Assembly (NCBI GenBank): GCA_030037055.1
Contig: JASHRZ010000436.1
Coordinates: forward strand, 1 to 12,876
Length of the DNA: 12,876 bases
Direction: 5' to 3'
From: Alphaproteobacteria bacterium
GTDB taxonomy: Bacteria; Pseudomonadota; Alphaproteobacteria; ATCC43930; CGMCC-115725
Made by a program: the position numbers and the translations under genes. Within the stretch, counting starts at the first letter, position 1; every line of letters begins with the position of its first letter. This document shows positions 5,955-12,544 of this stretch, piece after piece. The notes below the pieces were generated by a model that saw nothing but the letters and a program-made list of their open reading frames with translations, ran no database searches and was not told where the DNA came from.

Positions 5955-6656
5955 ATGCTCGCCGCCGCCACACACGGACCTCGCGCCGCCAGCAATCGCC
6001 TTCCACCCGTCCTGTTTGCCGGCGCGGCCAACAACGCGGCAGAAAACGTCGCGGCCTTCGACCGCATCGGTACGGTGGTCGTCTTGCGCCGCGACCAGCC
6101 GTTGTTCTTCGAAGGCGATCCGGCCCAGCATTGCTTCAAGGTCGTCAGCGGCACGGTGCGCAGCTGCAAGCTGCTGGCCGATGGACGCCGCCATGTCAGC
6201 CAATTCCTTCTTCCCGGGGACTTCGTCGGTCTCGAGAGCGACGGCACCTATCGTTTCACCGTCGAGGCGGTGAATGACGCCACAGTCATGCGCTACCCGC
6301 GTCGCGCGATGGATCAGCTGATCGAGCAGCAGCCCCGGCTCGGCAAACGTCTCTTGGGCATGCTGAGCGAGGGTCTGTCCGCCGCCCAGGCGCAGATGCT
6401 CCTGCTGGGGCGCAAAAGCGCCGTCGAGCGGCTCGCATCGTTCCTGCTGTCCATGTCGGAGCGCAGCGGCGAAAGCGATAGTATCGCGCTGCCGATGACC
6501 CGCGGCGACATAGCCGATCACCTGGGCCTGACGATAGAAACGGTGAGCCGCATCTTCAGCCAACTCAAAAGTCAGGGCGTCATCCAGTTGAAGGCGAGCA
6601 ACGAGGTGGTGATCAGACGCCGGGATGAGCTGGAGGAGATCGCCGAAGCCGCCTAG
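5955..6656 (+). CDS. CRP/FNR-family transcriptional regulator, FixK class
   Basis: A 233-residue regulator. Residues 35-125 form a cyclic-nucleotide-binding-type beta-roll (LRRDQPLFFEGDPAQHCFKV, then GRRHVSQFLLPGDFVGLE). A long dimerisation helix follows (about 128-170). A winged helix-turn-helix then carries TRGDIADHLGLTIETVSRIF (182-201). Glu195, Ser198 and Arg199 match the FNR/FixK residues that contact TTGA half-sites. Only two cysteines (60, 71) are present and none is N-terminal, so the FNR iron-sulphur cluster is absent; this is the FixK type, whose activity follows its expression. GGAGGA (5941-5946) lies eight bases before ATG 5955. Eight matching operators in this window make it the likely local master regulator, though the genome may hold other FNR/FixK proteins reading the same sites. 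Confidence 0.92.
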   Translation: MLAAATHGPRAASNRLPPVLFAGAANNAAENVAAFDRIGTVVVLRRDQPLFFEGDPAQHCFKVVSGTVRSCKLLADGRRHVSQFLLPGDFVGLESDGTYRFTVEAVNDATVMRYPRRAMDQLIEQQPRLGKRLLGMLSEGLSAAQAQMLLLGRKSAVERLASFLLSMSERSGESDSIALPMTRGDIADHLGLTIETVSRIFSQLKSQGVIQLKASNEVVIRRRDELEEIAEAA

Positions 6657-6695
6657 CCAGAACGGGAATGCTGGTTTCCTGGCGCGTCGCCGCGA

Positions 6696-7055
6696 CTATT
6701 CGTAGGGCTCCCAAAGCTCGACCACGCGCAGGACCGTAACCTCCGAATCGTCGGCCGCCTCGCACAGCCGGCGATGTGCGTCGAGGATCCTCGACGGATC
6801 GAGGTTGGCGCAGGCGGCGATCTCGGAAAGGGTCTTGTCGCTCAACCGCTCGTCTTCGGATGATCTGGCCGAATGCACGAGGACTTCCTCCACGGCTTCT
6901 CGGCTCAGCGTCGGCGGAGCGGATGGTTGAGGCCGCGCCGCTCCCTTGACGGCGGCCTTTCGCGAAGCCCTTCGGATCGGAAGTTTCGCCGGCCGCTTCG
7001 CCGGCATCGCTTTCCGCTTGGCTTTCCTCGCCCTCCCTTTGGTCCTGCGCGGCAT
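6696..7055 (-). CDS. Hypothetical protein with histone-like basic tail and small C-terminal domain
   Basis: A 119-residue protein in two parts. Residues 1-38 are Lys/Arg/Ala/Pro-rich (RRTKGRARKAKRKAMPAKRP), like the tails of H1-like or extended HU proteins that bind DNA without sequence preference. The C-terminal half is a neutral to acidic helical domain (SREAVEEVLVHSARSS, then LSEIAACANLDPSRILDAHR) ending WEPYE. I do not recognise the domain. ATG 7055 has GAGAGGGA upstream; a longer frame to 7274 has no ribosome-binding site. The gene is convergent with the FixK-like gene (39-base gap). The operator at 7246-7259 could drive it only through a leader of about 155 bases and more likely served the divergent transpeptidase gene. 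DNA or RNA binding is inferred from composition only. Confidence 0.7.
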   Translation of the reverse strand: MPRRTKGRARKAKRKAMPAKRPAKLPIRRASRKAAVKGAARPQPSAPPTLSREAVEEVLVHSARSSEDERLSDKTLSEIAACANLDPSRILDAHRRLCEAADDSEVTVLRVVELWEPYE

Positions 7056-7245
7056 GACATCCCTCTCTGTTGTTGACGCCGTCAGTTTCGAGATGCGAAC
7101 CCATCGGCAAGCACGCTGCCGTGCCGCATTGATTGAAACACTACCACAATTCCTGCTCCCGCGACATGATAGAAGTGTCCCTGTTCCCGCTGCCTTTCGC
7201 CGGCCGGCGGGCGCCCGGCAGAGCGCCTCGCGGCCTCCGGGGCTC

Positions 7246-7259
7246 TTGAGCTGGATCAA
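7246..7259 (+). promoter_or_regulatory. FNR/FixK-type operator upstream of the transpeptidase remnant
   Basis: TTGAGCTGGATCAA is an exact TTGA-N6-TCAA site. Rightward it predicts a transcript start near 7294, 39 bases before the remnant's ATG at 7333; leftward it predicts one near 7211, toward the basic-tailed protein. The rest of 7056-7332 holds no gene that I can support. Confidence 0.6.
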
Positions 7260-7332
7260 CGCCCAGCGCGCCATGGCCTCACCGTCAGTTCACCGTCAAC
7301 CTTGCATGCCCCACCATTGTCGCGGCGTCTTC

Positions 7333-8853
7333 ATGCGCGTTCGCCCTCGCCGTTTGCCCGGCCTGTTGCTCCTTGCCGCTCTCGCCGCGGCTGGGGCAAC
7401 AGCGACGACCGGCATTCTTTCGCGGCCGGCTGCGGCGGCCGCGGTATTGGCGTCCTCCTCCGACGCTGAGGTGGTCGCACTATCTGGAATCGCGGGGACG
7501 CGTTCCCGGTTGGGCGAGGGACCCGAGGTTTCGTGCCGCGCTCGCCGCCGAGGCAGAAATCCACGGACTGGCTGCGGTGGCCGACATTCCGTCGACCGCA
7601 AGCGCGCCGGCGCAAGAAGTGGTATCCGCGACGCTGCGTCTGGCGCGGATGCTGGCAAGCGGAGCCGTGATCCCAAACTCCGTTCAGCGCTCCTGGGCCA
7701 TTCCGGCACCCGCATTCGCAGCGAAGGCGACGCTTCGCGCCCTGGTCTCGCTCGACGATCCCCTCCCATGGCTTCGCAGCCTGGCGCCGCAGGAGGATGA
7801 CTATCGACAGCTGCAGCGGGCGCTCGCCAAATAAGGCGCGATCGCGCAGCAAGGCGGCTGGCCGATGGTTTCTCCCGACTCCGGCCTGGAGCCGGGGGGA
7901 TCGAGCGAGGGGGTGGCGACGCTTCGCGCGCGCCTCAAGATCGAAGGCGACCTCGCTCCCGACGCCCCTCCCAGTCCGGTGTTCGATGCGCACAGGCTGT
8001 ACGCCGCTTCCAATCGCGCCACGGCCTGGCCACGGATGGTCGGATTGGCCGCGCAACGCTCGCGGCAATGAACGTCGGTGCCCGACAGCGATATCGCCAG
8101 ATCGCGGCGAATATGGAGAGGTGGCGATGGCTGCCCCGCCGGCTACCCGCCGGCCGCATCCTTGTCAACGCCGCCGCGGCGAGCCTCGTGCTGTTCGAAG
8201 GCGGCAACCCTGAGCTCCGGCTGCGCACCATTGTGGGGACGCCTCGACATCCGACCCCGGTGCTCGCGGCAAGAGTTACGTCGCTGCTGATCGCCCCGCC
8301 TTGGGACGTGCCTGCGGCGATTGCCGCAAATGAAGTCAGGCCGCTTGCGCGCCGCGATCCCGACTAACTGCGGCGGGAAGGCATAATCAGCCTCGACGGG
8401 GGCGAGCGCCTTCGTCAATTGCCCGGTCCGAAGAACGCGCTTGGACGGATCAAGTTCGAAATGCCAAACCCGCTGGACGTGTATCTGCACGACACGCCGC
8501 GCAAGGAACTGTTCAGAGCGCACCCGTCGCTTATTCAGTCATGGTTGCATACGCGTGGAGAATCCGCTGGCGCTCGCGCTGCGGCTCCTGCGGCATGACC
8601 CGGCATGGACGCCGGAGGCCATGGCCGCGGCCGTCTCTGTGGGAACCACCCGCCGCGTGCCGATCGATCCGACCGTTCAGGTCTTCGTTCTCTACTTCAC
8701 GGCGATGGTCACACCGGAAGGCGAGGTGGAGTTTCGAGAAGACGCCTATCACCTCACCGCGATCCGCCCCAGATCGGCGCCCTTTTTCGCGAGAAGCCGC
8801 CATCATCCGGCGAGCGGCAATCAAGATCGCGGTCGGGTTGCGGGCCCGCCTAA
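7333..8853 (+). pseudogene. Decayed L,D-transpeptidase gene (YcbB/LdtD type)
   Basis: Pieces in successive frames give one collinear protein. From ATG 7333: a membrane or signal segment (LPGLLLLAALAAAGATATTG). After a frameshift near 7471: SHYLESRGRVPGWARDPRF and a scaffold region to an in-frame TAA at 7832. The same frame then continues through GGWPMVSPDSG and VATLRARLKIEGDL. After a shift near 8020: the peptidoglycan-binding motif GLATDGRIGRATLAAMNV (from 8023), then QRYRQIAANMERWRWLPR, VNAAAASLVLFEGG and a TAA at 8365. The frame resumes with LRREGIIS, PNPLDVYLHDTPRKELF. After a shift near 8525 comes the catalytic SHGCIRVENPLALALRLL (Cys codon 8546-8548). A last shift near 8757 leads to the end. 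The family makes 3-3 cross-links in peptidoglycan. Four frameshifts and two nonsense codons rule out function unless the sequence is faulty. Confidence 0.85.
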
Positions 8854-8909
8854 GCCATCACCTGCCACGCTGGCTTCCGCTCGCCTTGAGTTCTGCGTCT
8901 TGTTGAAGC

Positions 8910-8923
8910 TTGATCTGGATCAA
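8910..8923 (+). promoter_or_regulatory. FNR/FixK-type operator upstream of hsp20
   Basis: TTGATCTGGATCAA is an exact site with extended symmetry (CTTGAT/ATCAAG) and is the strongest match in the window. Its centre at 8916.5 predicts a transcript start near 8958, giving a leader of about 63 bases before the hsp20 ATG. I saw no ROSE-type RNA thermometer, the common hsp20 control element in rhizobia, but did not fold the leader. Confidence 0.75.
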
Positions 8924-9020
8924 GGCATCATCTCCACCTTGGAAGCACCATCTTGCGTTGATTCCGGGCGCCTCCGCTGGCGAGGCGCGACGCTCAACCC
9001 CCATAACGGAGTGCGACCTC

Positions 9021-9551
9021 ATGGCCCAGACGACGGTTGAAGTAAAAAGGAGTGAGAAGACGGCGGCGCCTCTGCCGGCGCCGGTCGATATCTGGCAATC
9101 CTTCCGCAACGACATGCAGCGGTTGTTCGATCAGTTCTGGAGCCGCGGCTTCCTGCCTTCATTGCCTCGCGCGTTCGACATCGAGCCGATGTGGCGGCAG
9201 TGGCCTTCGGTTGGCTTCGCTCAGCCGGCGGTGGATTATGCCGAGGACGACAAGGCATACCGCATTACGGCGGAGCTGCCTGGCATGAGCGAGAAGGACA
9301 TCGATGTCAGCCTTTCGGGTGACACGCTGACCATTAAAGGCGAAAAGCGCAGCGAGAAGGAAGAGAAGGCGAAGAACTACTACCTGTCAGAGCGTTCCTA
9401 CGGTTCGTTCCAGCGCTCCTTCACCCTGCCCGACGGCGTCGATCGTGACAAGATCGAGGCATCGTTTGCCGCCGGCGTGCTCACGCTCACCCTGCCAAAG
9501 ACACCGGAAACGGTGAAGCAGCAGAAGAAAATCGAGGTGAAGGCGAAATAG
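9021..9551 (+). CDS. Hsp20/alpha-crystallin small heat-shock protein
   Basis: A 176-residue ATP-independent holdase. The N-terminal arm is hydrophobic with several Trp and Phe (DIWQSFRNDMQRLFDQFW, 23-40). The alpha-crystallin domain spans about 68-165: PAVDYAEDDKAYRITAELPG, then KDIDVSLSGDTLTIKGEKRS, and the signature AAGVLTLTLPK (150-160). A short lysine-rich tail ends the protein, with IEV near its end where the I-x-I/V oligomerisation motif is expected. The start is ATG 9021, with GGAG nine bases upstream; an in-frame ATG at 8910 lies inside the operator. It is a single-gene unit, with an FNR/FixK operator before it and a strong terminator after it. In the family such proteins hold unfolding clients for refolding by DnaK or GroEL; the groEL in this window carries the same type of operator. 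Confidence 0.94.
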   Translation: MAQTTVEVKRSEKTAAPLPAPVDIWQSFRNDMQRLFDQFWSRGFLPSLPRAFDIEPMWRQWPSVGFAQPAVDYAEDDKAYRITAELPGMSEKDIDVSLSGDTLTIKGEKRSEKEEKAKNYYLSERSYGSFQRSFTLPDGVDRDKIEASFAAGVLTLTLPKTPETVKQQKKIEVKAK

Positions 9552-9555
9552 CCGA

Positions 9556-9591
9556 GTCGGGGCGATGGGTCCAACGGATCCTCGCCCCGAC
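9556..9591 (+). terminator. Stem-loop terminator of hsp20
   Basis: GTCGGGGCGA (9556-9565) and TCGCCCCGAC (9582-9591) form a perfect ten-base-pair GC-rich stem with a 16-base loop, four bases after the stop codon, followed by a pyrimidine-rich tract (CCCTCTTCTGCTT). The T run is interrupted, so efficiency is uncertain. The remaining bases to 9801 hold no gene. Confidence 0.75.
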
Positions 9592-9801
9592 CCCTCTTCT
9601 GCTTGCTCGGATCAAATGCGTACCCGGAGGGATCATCAACCTGCCGGCACGAAAACCAAGGATGCAGAGTCAATCCGACGGCGAGATATCAAGAGGGCTC
9701 GGCCAGACTGCCCGGCGCCGTGGCGCGAGGTGCGGTGAAATTGCCGAGCTTGGCGCCTATTGGTTCCGATCAAAGCGAGAGCCGAAATCGCGGCCGCCGT
9801 T

Positions 9802-10179
9802 TCATTCCGGCGCGTAGGGTCGATTGACGTTGTCCTGTCGCGGCAGAACGTCGAACAGGCTTTCGTTGGGGCAGAAGTCGCGGTAGTCGTCATTGGGCGA
9901 ACGGCCGTCCAGCCACTCCCGACACCGGCGCCACACCGTGCATTCGAAGCAGCCCAGCTCGACTTCGCGCAGGACCGCACGCATCAATGCGCTCTCCGGC
10001 GCCGCAATGCCGAGCCGTTCCGACATGCGCGAGAACAGCAGCATCCGTCGCAAGATCCTGTCGAGCAACACACGCCTCGGCTCAAGGTGTCCGATGCGTT
10101 CGCTCAGGCGTGCAAGCACAATCATTCGTCCGAGCAATCCGTCGGCGCCGGGCGCGCCGATTGCGTCGATCTCGTTCAT
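9802..10179 (-). CDS. DUF6455-family protein with four conserved-type cysteines
   Basis: A 125-residue protein. An N-terminal helical half (LLGRMIVLARLSERIG; RRMLLFSRMSERLGIAAPES) is followed by a cysteine-bearing part: ELGCFECTVWRRCREWLDG (75-93), then DYRDFCPNESLFDVL (98-112). Cys77, 80, 86 and 103 form a C-x2-C-x5-C-x16-C pattern typical of DUF6455 proteins. The function is unknown; a metal or iron-sulphur site is a reasonable guess from the cysteine spacing but is not shown. ATG 10179 is preferred because GGAGG sits six bases upstream; ATG 10185 would abut the ribosome-binding site. It follows the 86-residue gene by 17 bases, so the two form an operon under the operator at 10515. Confidence 0.82.
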   Translation of the reverse strand: MNEIDAIGAPGADGLLGRMIVLARLSERIGHLEPRRVLLDRILRRMLLFSRMSERLGIAAPESALMRAVLREVELGCFECTVWRRCREWLDGRSPNDDYRDFCPNESLFDVLPRQDNVNRPYAPE

Positions 10180-10196
10180 GATCATCCTCCGTCACT

Positions 10197-10457
10197 CTAG
10201 TGCGCCACCTCCCGCTTCTTTGCGGCCGTAAATTTCGGAAAGGATCCTGCAGAGCACTCCGGACGAAGCGCTGCCGACACCGCCATGCGGCCGGCAGCGC
10301 GGCGCGGTCGATGCGCCGGCGCCACATCATCTCGACCGATTGTCCGGCCATAGCCGGATGCGCCCGCCTGGGCCGCGTCGACGGCGAGCAGGAGTCGGTC
10401 CAGCAGCTGCGCAAGGGAAGCCCGTGTTCTGCTGGCCCGCCGACGCGTATTCGACAT
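10197..10457 (-). CDS. Small basic hypothetical protein, first gene of the DUF6455 operon
   Basis: An 86-residue Arg/Ala-rich protein beginning MSNTRRRASRTRASLAQLLD, with a short helix RLLLAVDAAQ and a basic end KFTAAKKREVAH. I recognise no family. Support comes from context. ATG 10457 has GGGGGA eight bases upstream. An exact FNR/FixK operator at 10515-10528 predicts a transcript start near 10480. The stop at 10197 is only 17 bases before the DUF6455 start, with that gene's ribosome-binding site in between. Against it: the composition is poor in hydrophobic residues and resembles a shadow frame, so a frameshifted or wrongly framed gene is possible, in which case 10180-10514 would be the leader of the DUF6455 mRNA. 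Confidence 0.45.
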   Translation of the reverse strand: MSNTRRRASRTRASLAQLLDRLLLAVDAAQAGASGYGRTIGRDDVAPAHRPRRAAGRMAVSAALRPECSAGSFPKFTAAKKREVAH

Positions 10458-10514
10458 CGTCGAATCCCCCGTCTTTTCGCCGTTTACGGTCGGACCAGTG
10501 CCATCGTCGGCGCA

Positions 10515-10528
10515 TTGATTTGGATCAA
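10515..10528 (-). promoter_or_regulatory. FNR/FixK-type operator of the DUF6455 operon
   Basis: TTGATTTGGATCAA is an exact site with seven-base arms (CATTGAT/ATCAATG). Leftward it predicts a start near 10480, just before the small basic gene. It could also act rightward, but the site at 10628 is better placed for the rightward gene. Confidence 0.7.
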
Positions 10529-10627
10529 TGCGGCAGGCTTCGCGGCGGTTTGCTGACCTCGCAGAACCCGGCGCGACATGGGCGTCCGGCCGACGGCCAC
10601 GCGGGCCAAGTTGCGGATGTTTCACCG

Positions 10628-10641
10628 CTGATCTAGATCAA
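10628..10641 (+). promoter_or_regulatory. FNR/FixK-type operator upstream of the hibernation factor (one mismatch)
   Basis: CTGATCTAGATCAA matches seven of eight fixed bases and keeps a perfect inner palindrome (TGATCTAGATCA). The centre at 10634.5 predicts a start near 10676 and a leader of about 79 bases. The 10458-10754 gap between the divergent units holds this and the 10515 site and no gene. Confidence 0.6.
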
Positions 10642-10754
10642 GGCAGTCCATGGGTCTCTGCGGCGATCATGGCATCGACTTCTATTGCCGCGCTGGCGCC
10701 ATCCGATCATCCGCGCATGTAGGCCGGAGCCGCTGTTCGTGAGGAGGAAACCGT

Positions 10755-11336
10755 ATGGAGCTGCCGATTCAGATCACTTTCCGCGGGATGGGGCCTTCCG
10801 AGGCGGTCGAGGCGCGCGTTCGCGAAAGAGCCGAAGAGCTCGATCGATTCTACGATCGGATCATGCGTTGCCGCGTGGTCGTGGAATCCACCCACCGCCA
10901 TCAACATAAGGGTCGGCTTTATCATGTGCGCGTGGACCTCACCGTTCCCGGAGGCGAAATCGTCGTAAAGCGCGATCCTTCCGAACACCACGCGCATGAG
11001 GACGTGCAAGTGGCGATACGCGACGCCTTCGACGCGGCGCGCCGTCAGCTCGAAGATCACGTCAGACGCGCGCGCGGCCAGAGCAAGACGCACGAGCCCG
11101 TGGAGCACGGCAAGGTCGCGCAGCTCTTCCCCGCCGAGGACTATGGGTTCATTGCCGGCGCGGATGGACAGGAGATCTACATGCACCGCAACAGCGTTGT
11201 CGGCGGAGTCTTCGACAAGCTCCGAGTGGGCGATGAAGTGCGGTTCGTCGTGCACTCCGGGGAAGGCGAGAAGGGGCCTCAGGCGAGCACAGTGGTGCCG
11301 ATCGGAAAGCATCACTTGTTACCCCCATCTCCCTGA
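10755..11336 (+). CDS. HPF/RaiA-type ribosome hibernation factor fused to a cold-shock domain
   Basis: A 193-residue two-domain protein. Residues 1-105 form an S30AE domain: MELPIQITFRGMGPSEAVEA, RVRERAEELDRFYDRIMRCR, a central VRVDLTVPGGEIVVKR and HEDVQVAIRDAFDAARRQLE. Family members bind the decoding centre of idle ribosomes and block mRNA and tRNA. Residues 117-185 form a cold-shock OB fold: EHGKVAQLFPAEDYGFI (RNP1-like Y-G-F-I), QEIYMHRNSV (RNP2-like) and LRVGDEVRFVVHSGEGEKGP. The usual long-HPF dimerisation tail is absent; the cold-shock domain takes its place and probably adds RNA binding. GAGGAGGAAA (10741-10750) is an excellent ribosome-binding site. It appears to be a single-gene unit with an FNR/FixK-type site upstream. 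Similar fusions are known in proteobacteria. Confidence 0.92.
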   Translation: MELPIQITFRGMGPSEAVEARVRERAEELDRFYDRIMRCRVVVESTHRHQHKGRLYHVRVDLTVPGGEIVVKRDPSEHHAHEDVQVAIRDAFDAARRQLEDHVRRARGQSKTHEPVEHGKVAQLFPAEDYGFIAGADGQEIYMHRNSVVGGVFDKLRVGDEVRFVVHSGEGEKGPQASTVVPIGKHHLLPPSP

Positions 11337-11504
11337 GACCGGCAAGCTCGTCCATCAATCGATCAGCAGAGCCGGCCCGCAGGAAGGGCTTCGGCGCGCG
11401 CGGCCGGCGCTTCCGCGTCGGCTCAGCGGAGACAGGCGGCGGCCGGCAGTGCAGAGATCGACTTGGCCGCCGACGGCGATCCGTCGATCAGGTCTAGGGG
11501 ATCG

Positions 11505-11582
11505 AATCTGACATTTGGCTCCACTGATATCGCCATAATCGTTGGGTCCACGCGGCTTTGGCGGGATTCGAAATGTCAGATT
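11505..11582. repeat. 12-bp inverted repeat, possible insertion-sequence relic
   Basis: AATCTGACATTT (11505-11516) is repeated in perfect inverse as AAATGTCAGATT (11571-11582), 54 bases apart. Just inside or beyond the arms lie related CCACTGATATC and TGATACCACT strings. The spacing is too long for a terminator. It looks like two insertion-sequence ends brought together after loss of the transposase, or a very small non-autonomous element. No transposase coding is left, and target duplications are not evident. Confidence 0.4.
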
Positions 11583-11607
11583 GATACCACTAGCAAGGCG
11601 GGTGGGC

Positions 11608-11811
11608 TCACCGATCGATCGTGAGCTGCGCCGTCGCTTCGAAGGATGATTGTATGTCGCTCGCGAGCGCCGCCGAGAACTGGGCGACGCGAATCACGGC
11701 GACTGCGCCGGTCGCGAGGCTGAGCGCGATGGCTACCGCTGCAAGCCCGCTGTTCATTCGACCGCAGACGCGGTCGATTCGGCGCATCATCATCAAATAT
11801 CGCAGCGTCAC
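11608..11811 (-). CDS. Very small membrane protein, last gene of the phosphoribosyltransferase operon
   Basis: A 67-residue protein from a GTG start at 11811, with AGGAG seven to eight bases upstream. A basic N-terminus (MMMRRIDRVCGRM) precedes one hydrophobic helix (SGLAAVAIALSLATGAVAVI, 21-40) and a short polar tail (FSAALASDIQSSFEATAQLT). The charge pattern suggests an inner-membrane protein with its N-terminus inside and its tail in the periplasm; an uncleaved signal anchor or a small exported protein is also possible. I recognise no family. It follows the phosphoribosyltransferase stop by 76 bases on the same strand and is probably co-transcribed. Confidence 0.6.
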   Translation of the reverse strand: MTLRYLMMMRRIDRVCGRMNSGLAAVAIALSLATGAVAVIRVAQFSAALASDIQSSFEATAQLTIDR

Positions 11812-11887
11812 GGGTCGGCTCCTTTCCGGCGCATAGGACTTTCGTCATCCTCGTTCAATCCAGCTCCACCCGTCCGCCGCGGCAGGT

Positions 11888-12544
11888 TTAGGCATCTTGA
11901 ACGCCCGGTTCGGCCCGGCGCAGGTAGGACAGAACCTCGTCGTCGCTGACCTGATGAAAGTCCTTGTAAAACTGGCCAATGGCGAAGAAATCTTCGGGCG
12001 TCGACAAGCAGACGACCTCGTCCGCTTCCGCCCGCAACCGCTCTATCGTGCGCGCAGGCGCCACCGGGACCGCGAGAACGAGCCTCGACGGCTGGCGCCG
12101 CCGGATTGCCAGCAACGCCGCGCGCATTGTCGCTCCCGTGGCGATGCCATCGTCGACGACGATCGCGCTGCACTGCGCCAGCGGCACCGGCGCGCGGTCC
12201 TTGAAATAGATCTTTCTTCGGCGCTCGATTTCATCGGCCTGGCTTGCGATTTCCTTGTCGAGATAGGACTGCGGCACGGCCAGCTCCGCGACAATATCCT
12301 GATCGATGACCTTCTCGAGCCGCTCCCCGTCGACGATCGCACCGACAGCGAGCTCCGGCATGTCGGGAGCGCCGATCTTGCGCACGAGGACCAGATCGAG
12401 CGGCGCGTTGAGCGCCGAGGCGATCTCGCGCCCAATAGGCACGCCGCCCCGGGGCAGCGCCAGCACCACCGGCCGCTGGTCCCGCAGGTGCAGCAGCTCC
12501 GCGGCGAGGCGGCGGCCGGCATCATGTCTGTCCCGGAATATCAT
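11888..12544 (-). CDS. Phosphoribosyltransferase-family protein
   Basis: A 218-residue type I PRTase-fold protein. An N-terminal region (MIFRDRHDAGRRLAAELLHL, then VVLALPRGGVPIGREIASAL) precedes LDLVLVRKIGAPDMPELAVG (49-68). The PRPP-binding loop is SAIVVDDGIATGATMRAAL (126-144), with two acidic residues before G-I-A-T-G. The Arg/Lys-Ile-Gly-x-P segment and the length fit the subfamily often found next to, or fused with, a dienelactone-hydrolase-like protein. The substrate base is unknown and a nucleotide-salvage role cannot be assumed. ATG 12544 overlaps the hydrolase stop as ATGA, with GAGGAGG inside the upstream gene, so the two are translationally coupled; an alternative start at 12586 lies deeper inside the hydrolase gene and is rejected. 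Confidence 0.9.
   Translation of the reverse strand: MIFRDRHDAGRRLAAELLHLRDQRPVVLALPRGGVPIGREIASALNAPLDLVLVRKIGAPDMPELAVGAIVDGERLEKVIDQDIVAELAVPQSYLDKEIASQADEIERRRKIYFKDRAPVPLAQCSAIVVDDGIATGATMRAALLAIRRRQPSRLVLAVPVAPARTIERLRAEADEVVCLSTPEDFFAIGQFYKDFHQVSDDEVLSYLRRAEPGVQDA

Noticed and set aside
6656..6683. GCCAG...CTGGC hairpin between the convergent regulator and basic-tailed protein genes
   Set aside because: A five-base-pair stem with a long loop and no T tract; too weak to call a terminator.
9594..9612. CTTGCTCGGATCAAA after the hsp20 terminator as another operator
   Set aside because: Only the TCAA half fits at the correct six-base spacing; no gene follows.
9760..9773. TTGGTTCCGATCAA, a one-mismatch FNR/FixK-type site
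   Set aside because: It lies between the ends of hsp20 and the DUF6455 gene with no start codon suitably placed in either direction, and its half-sites are less symmetrical than the accepted ones.
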